From 21-14-0-10-32-9 sp964501945 (lineage in GTDB: Archaea > Nanobdellota > Nanobdellia > Woesearchaeales > 21-14-0-10-32-9): DNA of 18,554 bases. The translations under genes and the position numbers were made by a program. How positions within the stretch are numbered: position 1 is the first letter of the stretch; each line of letters begins with the position of its first letter. The notes under the pieces were generated by a model, which was not told the DNA's origin, did not search any database, and saw only the letters and a list, made by a program, of their open reading frames with translations. The stretch spans positions 1 through 18,554 of the forward strand of contig CAZCTY010000019.1 in the NCBI GenBank assembly GCA_964501945.1, in the 5' to 3' direction. Shown piece by piece: positions 13,947 through 18,554 of the stretch.

Positions 13947-14606
13947 TTATTCTTTGAAACCACTAAGCAAATCCACAATTTCTCGTTCAACGTTTTTAGC
14001 CTTAACAACACCGGATGCAACAAGAACGCCCTGAGCACCAAGACTTTTCGCAATACGAACATCGTCCTCAGTGTGAATACCAGCACCACAAAGAACTTTA
14101 ACACCATTAGAAAAATCAACAGCATTCTCGATGAGCTCGGGCTTAGCCTCACTAATAGAAACATTGCCGCCGATAAGCTCAGGAGGCTCAACTGCAACAA
14201 AATCAGGCTTGAATTCAATAACTTTTTTAGTTTCAGATAAATTCTTAGTACAAACAACACTAATCATGTTTTTTTTCTTACAAAGAGCAACAGTCTCCTC
14301 AATAATATTTAAAGACAAACGCTTCTCAGAGTGATTAATTAAAACACCTTTAACACCAGCATCCTTTAAAGCATCAATATTAATACTACCAGTATGCCCG
14401 CCAGGACCAAATAAATCAACGTGCTGAGCAAAAACCTTCAACTTAGAATTTTGAGAAACAAGCCTCAAATCAACAAATTGAGGAACCAAAATAACATTAC
14501 CCTTAACTTTTTTAAGAGCCCGCTCAGCAGCCCTCGCAATCTTCAAAGCATTTTTCCCAGCACTCTCAGTGTATGTTTTAAAATTAATAATAACTAAATC
14601 TTTCAT
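13947..14606 (-). CDS. tpiA: Triosephosphate isomerase, archaeal type
   Basis: From the start chosen here this is 219 aa, the usual size of archaeal TIM and about 30 aa shorter than bacterial TIM. It interconverts DHAP and glyceraldehyde 3-phosphate. The catalytic residues are all present: K10 (INFKTY), H92 (LINHSEKR) and E140 (VAVEPPELIGG). The phosphate-binding block near the C-terminus reads VLCGAGIHTEDD. The frame is open upstream to a TTG at 14624 and an ATG at 14618. The ATG at 14606 places Met directly before KDLVIINFKTY, as in homologues, and lies ~29 nt from a TATA box, so it is the likely leaderless start. Confidence 0.93.
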   Translation of the reverse strand: MKDLVIINFKTYTESAGKNALKIARAAERALKKVKGNVILVPQFVDLRLVSQNSKLKVFAQHVDLFGPGGHTGSINIDALKDAGVKGVLINHSEKRLSLNIIEETVALCKKKNMISVVCTKNLSETKKVIEFKPDFVAVEPPELIGGNVSISEAKPELIENAVDFSNGVKVLCGAGIHTEDDVRIAKSLGAQGVLVASGVVKAKNVEREIVDLLSGFKE

Positions 14607-14630
14607 AAAAACAAACATTAACAAAGCACT

Positions 14631-14640
14631 ATATAATATT
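14631..14640 (-). promoter_or_regulatory. TATA box for tpiA
   Basis: AATATTATAT on the minus strand is centred about 29 nt upstream of the preferred tpiA ATG (14606). It shares a short divergent region with the fur-like gene. Confidence 0.5.
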
Positions 14641-14666
14641 TTCTATTAACAAAAAATACAAAACCA

Positions 14667-14674
14667 TTATAAAA
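14667..14674 (+). promoter_or_regulatory. TATA box for the Fur-family gene
   Basis: TTATAAAA is centred at 14670.5. It is 20.5 nt from the ATG at 14691 but 26.5 nt from the in-frame ATG at 14697, so the second ATG is the better leaderless start. Confidence 0.55.
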
Positions 14675-14696
14675 AAGAAATAACTACTAAATGATA

Positions 14697-15077
14697 ATGC
14701 CTCGCAAGAACCGAAACACGAAACAAAAAGAAATAATAAAAAAAGAAATAAATAAAATAAACTCTTTTTTTAACGCAGAAGAATTACACGAAAAAGTAAT
14801 ACAAAAAGATAAAGATATAGGCATTGCAACAATTTACAGATACCTGAAAGATGCAGAGAAAACAGGCGAATTATACATGTATATGTGCAACAGAAAAAAA
14901 ACATATTCTAAAGGCAAAAAAAGCCACTGCCACTTCATATGCGAGGAGACAGGAAAAACCATACACTTCGACTTAGACAACATAGACTTCATAAAAGATA
15001 AAATACCAGGAACAATAACAAGCTTCCAATTAGAAGTAAAAGGAACATGCACAGAATGCAAAAAACACAAACAATAA
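14697..15077 (+). CDS. Fur-family metalloregulator (Fur/Zur/PerR-like)
   Basis: A 126-aa DNA-binding regulator (128 aa if the ATG at 14691 is used). The winged-helix half shows TKQKEIIKKEI, FFNAEELHEKV and DIGIATIYRYLKDAEKTGEL, matching the Fur 'R..IL..L......AeeIy..l.......s.aTVYR.L..L...G.i' pattern. The C-terminal half has SHCHFIC (for 'HHHHFIC'), EETGKTIHFDL and GTCTEC. The usual first CxxC is broken (C-E-E-T), leaving one Cys there, while the second CxxC is intact. The Cys in SHCHF may supply the fourth zinc ligand. The His normally before the second CxxC is also lost (TSFQLE). Metal specificity therefore cannot be read from the sequence. It lies 38 nt before the carotenoid operon on the same strand, so it is a candidate regulator of it. 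Confidence 0.85.
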   Translation: MPRKNRNTKQKEIIKKEINKINSFFNAEELHEKVIQKDKDIGIATIYRYLKDAEKTGELYMYMCNRKKTYSKGKKSHCHFICEETGKTIHFDLDNIDFIKDKIPGTITSFQLEVKGTCTECKKHKQ

Positions 15078-15115
15078 AAATAAATAAAAAAATAAACACA
15101 TAGGGGGAATTTAAT

Positions 15116-16594
15116 TTGAAAAAAATCATAATAATAGGATCAGGATTTGGAGGATTATCAGCAGCAGCACTACTCGCAAAACAAGGACACAAAGTCACAG
15201 TAATAGAAAAAAACGAACAAATAGGCGGAAGAGCCTCAATGTTTAGAGAAAAAAAATACAAATTCGACGCAGGACCCTCATGGTACCTAATGCCAGATGT
15301 ATTCGAAAAATTCTACAAAGAACTCAACACTACGCCAGAAAAAGAACTAGACCTAATGCTACTAAACCCAAGCTACAGAATGTTTTTCCACGACTCAGAA
15401 ATAGATGTAACACCAAACATAGAGGAAACATACGCATTATTTGAATCAATAGAACCTGGAAGCGCAAAAAAACTTGAAAAATACCTAAAGAGAGCCAAGT
15501 ACCAATACGAAACAGCAATGAGAGAATTCATATACAAAGAATACAATAAACTAACAGACTTTTTTAGCTTTAAACTCTTGGTACAAGGATCAAAATTAAA
15601 TGTATTTCAAAACCTAGACAAATACGTAAGCCAAAACTTCGAATCAGACAAAATCAAAAAGATACTCGAATACACAATGGTATTCCTCGGAGGAGCTCCA
15701 AAAAACACACCAGCACTATACAGCATAATGAGTCACATAGACTTCAACCAAGGAGTATACTACCCAAAAGGCGGACTGAACGCAGTAGCACAATCAATGT
15801 ATAAAATAGGAAAAAAACTAGGAGTAGAATACAAACTAAACGAACCAGTACAAAAAATAATCGGAGAGAGAGGAAAAGCCAAAAAAGTTGTAACCATCGT
15901 AGACTCATACAACGCAGACATAGTCATAAGCAACGCAGATTATTGGCACACAGAAACACAACTACTAGAAAAAAAATACCAAACATACAACGAAAAATAC
16001 TGGAAAAAAAGAACAATCGCACCATCAGCATTCATAATGTACATAGGATTAAACAAAAAAATTAAAGGACTAGAACACCACAACCTATTTTTAGCAAATG
16101 ACTGGATGAAACACTTTAATGAGATATTTGAACAAAAAAGATGGCCACAAGAACCATCATACTACGTATGCTGCCCATCAAAACACGATGAAACAGTTGC
16201 ACCAAAAGATAAAGAAAACCTATTCGTACTCGTACCAGTAGCTCCAGGACTTAGAGATAGCGATGAAATAAGAGAAATGTATAAAGATCAAATACTAAAG
16301 CACATGGAAGAAACATTAGGAACAAAAATAACAAAACACATAGACGTGATAAAAACATTCACACACAAAGATTTTGCTGAGAGATACAACTCATATAAAG
16401 GAACAGCACTAGGACTAAGTCATACACTATTCCAAACAGCGATATTTAGACCAAAACAAAAAAGCAAAAAACTCAAAAACCTATACTACACAGGAGGATA
16501 CACACACCCAGGAATAGGAGTCCCAATGGTAATAATAAGCTCACAAATACTCGCAAAAAAAATACAAAATGACCTCAAAAAAAACAATATTTAA
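15116..16594 (+). CDS. crtI: Phytoene desaturase, CrtI family
   Basis: A 492-aa FAD-dependent desaturase. The N-terminal Rossmann motif GSGFGGLSAAALLAKQGHKV gives G8, G10 and G13, followed by the acidic residue of VIEKNEQIGGRAS for ribose binding. The C-terminal block YYTGGYTHPGIGVPMVIISS is the CrtI-type 'GagTHPGaGvPgv..Sa' signature. It desaturates phytoene, stepwise up to lycopene; the number of steps cannot be read from the sequence. The length is normal. The start is TTG at 15116, with AGGGGG 8 nt upstream and the dinucleotide motif starting at once. The 3' end overlaps crtB by 26 nt. The order desaturase - phytoene synthase - prenyl synthase makes the product assignment firm. No lycopene cyclase is in the window. 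Confidence 0.93.
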   Translation: MKKIIIIGSGFGGLSAAALLAKQGHKVTVIEKNEQIGGRASMFREKKYKFDAGPSWYLMPDVFEKFYKELNTTPEKELDLMLLNPSYRMFFHDSEIDVTPNIEETYALFESIEPGSAKKLEKYLKRAKYQYETAMREFIYKEYNKLTDFFSFKLLVQGSKLNVFQNLDKYVSQNFESDKIKKILEYTMVFLGGAPKNTPALYSIMSHIDFNQGVYYPKGGLNAVAQSMYKIGKKLGVEYKLNEPVQKIIGERGKAKKVVTIVDSYNADIVISNADYWHTETQLLEKKYQTYNEKYWKKRTIAPSAFIMYIGLNKKIKGLEHHNLFLANDWMKHFNEIFEQKRWPQEPSYYVCCPSKHDETVAPKDKENLFVLVPVAPGLRDSDEIREMYKDQILKHMEETLGTKITKHIDVIKTFTHKDFAERYNSYKGTALGLSHTLFQTAIFRPKQKSKKLKNLYYTGGYTHPGIGVPMVIISSQILAKKIQNDLKKNNI

Positions 16595-17387
16595 ACAAGG
16601 AAGCACAACATACTACAACAGCAGCGTGTTCTTCCCAAAAGAAATAAGACAAGACGTCTTCACCCTGTATGCTTACGTAAGAACAGCAGACGACTTAGTA
16701 GATAGCACGCCACAGAGAAAAAAAGAATTCCAAGAATTTAAAAAAAACACGGAGAAAGCACTAAAAGGAAAAAAAACAAATAACCACATAATAGATGACT
16801 TTGCAGAACTGAGCCAGAGAAAAAAATTTAGAAAAACATGGATAGATGCATTCTTAAAAGCAATGGAACAAGACCTCAAAGAAATAAAATTCAAAGAATT
16901 AAAACAAACAGAGAAATACATATACGGATCAGCAGAAGTCATAGGATTATTTATGGCAAAGATAATGAACCTAGAAAAAAAATCATACAAAAAAGCAATG
17001 ATGCTAGGAAAAGCAATGCAATACATAAATTTCATTAGAGATATAAAAGAAGACGCAGAGAGAGGGAGAACATACCTCCCAATGAATGAAGCCAAAAAAA
17101 TAGGATTAAAAAACCTAGAGATAAAAACAATAAAAGAAAACCCGGACGCATTCAAAGAATTCATAAAAAAACAAATACAAAAATTCTATGAATACGACAG
17201 AGAAGCAAGAGAGGGATTCAAATACATACCAAGAAAATACCTTGTGCCAATAAAAACTGCGCAAGACATGTACTCTTGGACCGCAAAAAAAATAGAACAA
17301 AAACCACTAATAGTCATGAACAAAAAAGTTAAACCAAGAAAATGCAAAATAATCATAACAATAATAAAAAATTATTTTAGGAAATAA
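16569..17387 (+). CDS. crtB: Phytoene synthase, CrtB (squalene/phytoene synthase family)
   Basis: A 272-aa enzyme that condenses two GGPP to phytoene. The first Asp-rich motif is YVRTADDLVD (D41, D42, D45). The second is QYINFIRDIKEDAERGRTYLP (D158, D162), matching 'Q..NilRDv.eD...gR.YlP'. YIYGSAEVIGLFM matches the 'Y...vAg.VG.m' helix. Together these bind the Mg-diphosphates. The length is slightly short for CrtB (usually 280-310 aa) but complete. The ATG lies 26 nt inside crtI in another frame and is followed 2 nt later by the prenyl synthase gene, showing tight translational coupling. Squalene synthase is the main alternative; the CrtI neighbour argues for phytoene. Confidence 0.92.
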   Translation: MTSKKTIFKQGSTTYYNSSVFFPKEIRQDVFTLYAYVRTADDLVDSTPQRKKEFQEFKKNTEKALKGKKTNNHIIDDFAELSQRKKFRKTWIDAFLKAMEQDLKEIKFKELKQTEKYIYGSAEVIGLFMAKIMNLEKKSYKKAMMLGKAMQYINFIRDIKEDAERGRTYLPMNEAKKIGLKNLEIKTIKENPDAFKEFIKKQIQKFYEYDREAREGFKYIPRKYLVPIKTAQDMYSWTAKKIEQKPLIVMNKKVKPRKCKIIITIIKNYFRK

Positions 17388-17389
17388 AA

Positions 17390-18385
17390 ATGGAAGAACT
17401 AAAAAAATACCACGAACAAATCAAAAACGAAATAACACAGTTTTTTGACGAAGAACTTGTAACAAAAAAAGAAGACCAACAAATCTACGAGTACCTAAAA
17501 GAATACTCGCTAAGAGGAAAATTCATAAGAGGATCACTCGTACTACTAATAAACGAAACACTAACACAACAAACAAAAGAAGCACTCACAACAGCCACGG
17601 CACTAGAAATACTACACTCATCAATCCTAATAATAGATGATATAATAGATGGGGATGAAACAAGACGAAGCAAACCAGCAATGCACATCACAACAAAACA
17701 ACTAATACCACAATCAAACAACAAAGAACACGACGCAGAGAGCATCGCACAATGCATAGCACTAATAGGAACATACACATCATACATGAAATTATCAGAA
17801 GTAAACACAAAAGCAATAAAACAAATATCACAAGAATTCATAAAAACAGGATTCGCAGAATTAAACGAAATAATACTCGCACAAAAAAAAGAAGTAACAG
17901 AAGAAGATGTGATGAATATATACAAACACAAAACAGCAAAGTACACAATTACCTTGCCAATAAAACTCGGATACATACTAAGCAATAAAGAATTCACAGA
18001 AGAGCTAGAACAAATAACAGATAACATAGGAATATTATTTCAAATAAAAGATGACTTACTCGAACTAGAACAAAACAAAGAGAACATAGGCAAATCCAAC
18101 ACGTCAGATATAAGAGCAGGAAAACAACACTACCCAAGAAAACTACTAGAAAAACTAGCAAACAAAGAAGACCTTGAAATAATAAATGAAGCATACACAA
18201 AATTAACTGATGAAGATGTAAAAACAATACAAGAAATGTATAAAAAATACGAAGTAGTGCAAAAAACACAAAAAATAATAAAAGAACTAGAACAAGAAAC
18301 TTTGAATTTAATAGATAAACAAGAACCAAAAATACAAAAAATAATGCAAACACTACTACAATATGTAACAAAGAGAAAATACTAA
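17390..18385 (+). CDS. Polyprenyl diphosphate synthase, probably GGPP synthase
   Basis: A 331-aa trans-prenyltransferase. RGKFIRGSLVLLI (42-54) carries the IPP-binding Lys/Arg. The first Asp-rich motif is DDIIDGDETRRSKPA (D83, D84, D87, then RR). The second is FQIKDDLLE (D221, D222), with Glu replacing the third Asp. GKSNTSDIRAGKQHYP completes the site. The residue five before the first Asp is Ser (S78), a small residue. Aromatic residues there restrict the product to FPP, so a C20 or longer product is expected. It supplies GGPP to CrtB, encoded 2 nt upstream, and possibly to membrane lipids. An AGGA-like weak Shine-Dalgarno precedes the ATG. The C-terminal ~70 aa are Lys/Glu-rich helix. Confidence 0.92.
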   Translation: MEELKKYHEQIKNEITQFFDEELVTKKEDQQIYEYLKEYSLRGKFIRGSLVLLINETLTQQTKEALTTATALEILHSSILIIDDIIDGDETRRSKPAMHITTKQLIPQSNNKEHDAESIAQCIALIGTYTSYMKLSEVNTKAIKQISQEFIKTGFAELNEIILAQKKEVTEEDVMNIYKHKTAKYTITLPIKLGYILSNKEFTEELEQITDNIGILFQIKDDLLELEQNKENIGKSNTSDIRAGKQHYPRKLLEKLANKEDLEIINEAYTKLTDEDVKTIQEMYKKYEVVQKTQKIIKELEQETLNLIDKQEPKIQKIMQTLLQYVTKRKY

Positions 18386-18530
18386 ACCACCAGTACTAGT
18401 CGATGAATCTCCTGTTCCCCTCTGGGTTACCCTCGTGGAAGTGCTACTAGTGTGAGGCGTGCGCTTCGCTTAACCTCACTCCGTTGTTGATCTGCCTAAG
18501 AAGTCTGATTTTACAAAAATAAGGCGCACT
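18386..18530. ncRNA. Candidate structured non-coding RNA, strand undetermined
   Basis: This 145-nt segment has no credible reading frame. It is about 50% GC over 18386-18514, against a strongly AT-rich background. ACTAGT occurs at 18395-18400 and again at 18446-18451, able to pair. TTCC (18415-18418) can pair with GGAA (18437-18440), and GGG-TTA-CCC (18424-18432) sits inside. GTGAGG (18452-18457) pairs with CCTCAC (18474-18479). GTGCGCTT (18459-18466), inside that loop, is complementary (one G-U) to AGGCGCAC (18522-18529), allowing a pseudoknot. Such GC islands in AT-rich archaeal genomes usually mark RNA genes. I could not match it to tRNA, 5S, SRP RNA or RNase P RNA by eye. T-rich sequence flanks both sides, so direction is not settled. 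Confidence 0.45.
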
Positions 18531-18554
18531 GAACATCGTTGCAAATAAAAAAAA

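Noticed and set aside
18452..18479. tRNA in the GC-rich 3' segment
   Set aside because: No TTCRA T-loop, no 7-bp acceptor stem and no anticodon arm could be assembled.
18386..18480. Partial similarity to rRNA 3' ends (e.g. GGTAACC..AGGGGAAC on the minus strand, GTACTA on the plus strand)
   Set aside because: The matches are short, out of order and lack the flanking helices of 16S helix 45 or the 23S terminus. I do not call this an rRNA fragment.

Overview
The window is AT-rich (the coding strand of most + genes is very A-rich) and reads as archaeal. Evidence for this: TATA boxes (TTTATATA/TTTAAATA type) centred about 26-28 nt upstream of many start codons, i.e. leaderless mRNAs; an archaeal-type triosephosphate isomerase of ~220 aa; TruD, Taw3 and a YhbY/CRM protein; archaeal type IV pilin-like N-termini; a tRNA-Arg(CCU) without encoded CCA; and oligo-T terminators. 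The short genes, small surface proteins and gene mix suggest a DPANN-type lineage (Woesearchaeota/Pacearchaeota-like), but that assignment is inference and no marker gene here settles it.

Layout. 45-119 (-): tRNA-Arg. 227-3444 (+): a HerA/FtsK-superfamily ATPase with a coiled-coil tail, overlapping truD by ATGA; then a peptidase C39-like (DUF3335-type) protein that lacks the expected histidine. 4109-7477 (-): alanine racemase, a VWA-domain protein and a ChlI/MoxR-like AAA+ ATPase. 7530-8458 (-): a multi-pass membrane protein overlapping a pilin-like protein by ATGA. 8609-9076 (+): a second pilin-like protein. 9086-9619 (-): an acidic protein with a small cysteine cluster. 9839-11470 (+): a large membrane-anchored surface protein whose promoter carries a perfect 8-bp inverted repeat at the predicted transcription start. 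11590-12434 (+): a YhbY-like RNA-binding protein and Taw3 (wyosine modification). 12558-13940 (+): two more pilin-like proteins flanking a small two-TM protein. 13947-14606 (-): triosephosphate isomerase. 14697-18385 (+): a Fur-family regulator followed by a compact isoprenoid/carotenoid operon (CrtI, CrtB, polyprenyl diphosphate synthase). 18386-18530: a non-coding segment of ~50% GC with inverted repeats that looks like a structured RNA gene.

How the genes work together. The polyprenyl synthase should make GGPP, CrtB condenses it to phytoene and CrtI desaturates it toward lycopene. The adjacent Fur-like protein is a plausible metal- or redox-responsive regulator of this operon. The four pilin-like proteins and the large surface protein form a cell-surface block, using Shine-Dalgarno leaders rather than leaderless starts in most cases.

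The most interesting signal is at the AAA+/VWA junction (minus strand, about 6541-6527). The ATPase frame ends in a run of five G, four bases, a CCC codon, a UAA stop and C. This closely resembles the +1 programmed frameshift site of bacterial prfB. A +1 slip there would join the ATPase to the VWA frame as a 723-aa ChlD/BchD-like protein, so one gene could yield both a ChlI-like and a ChlD-like subunit.

No gene-free stretch exceeds 300 bases. No insertion sequence, CRISPR array, integrase or origin was seen.
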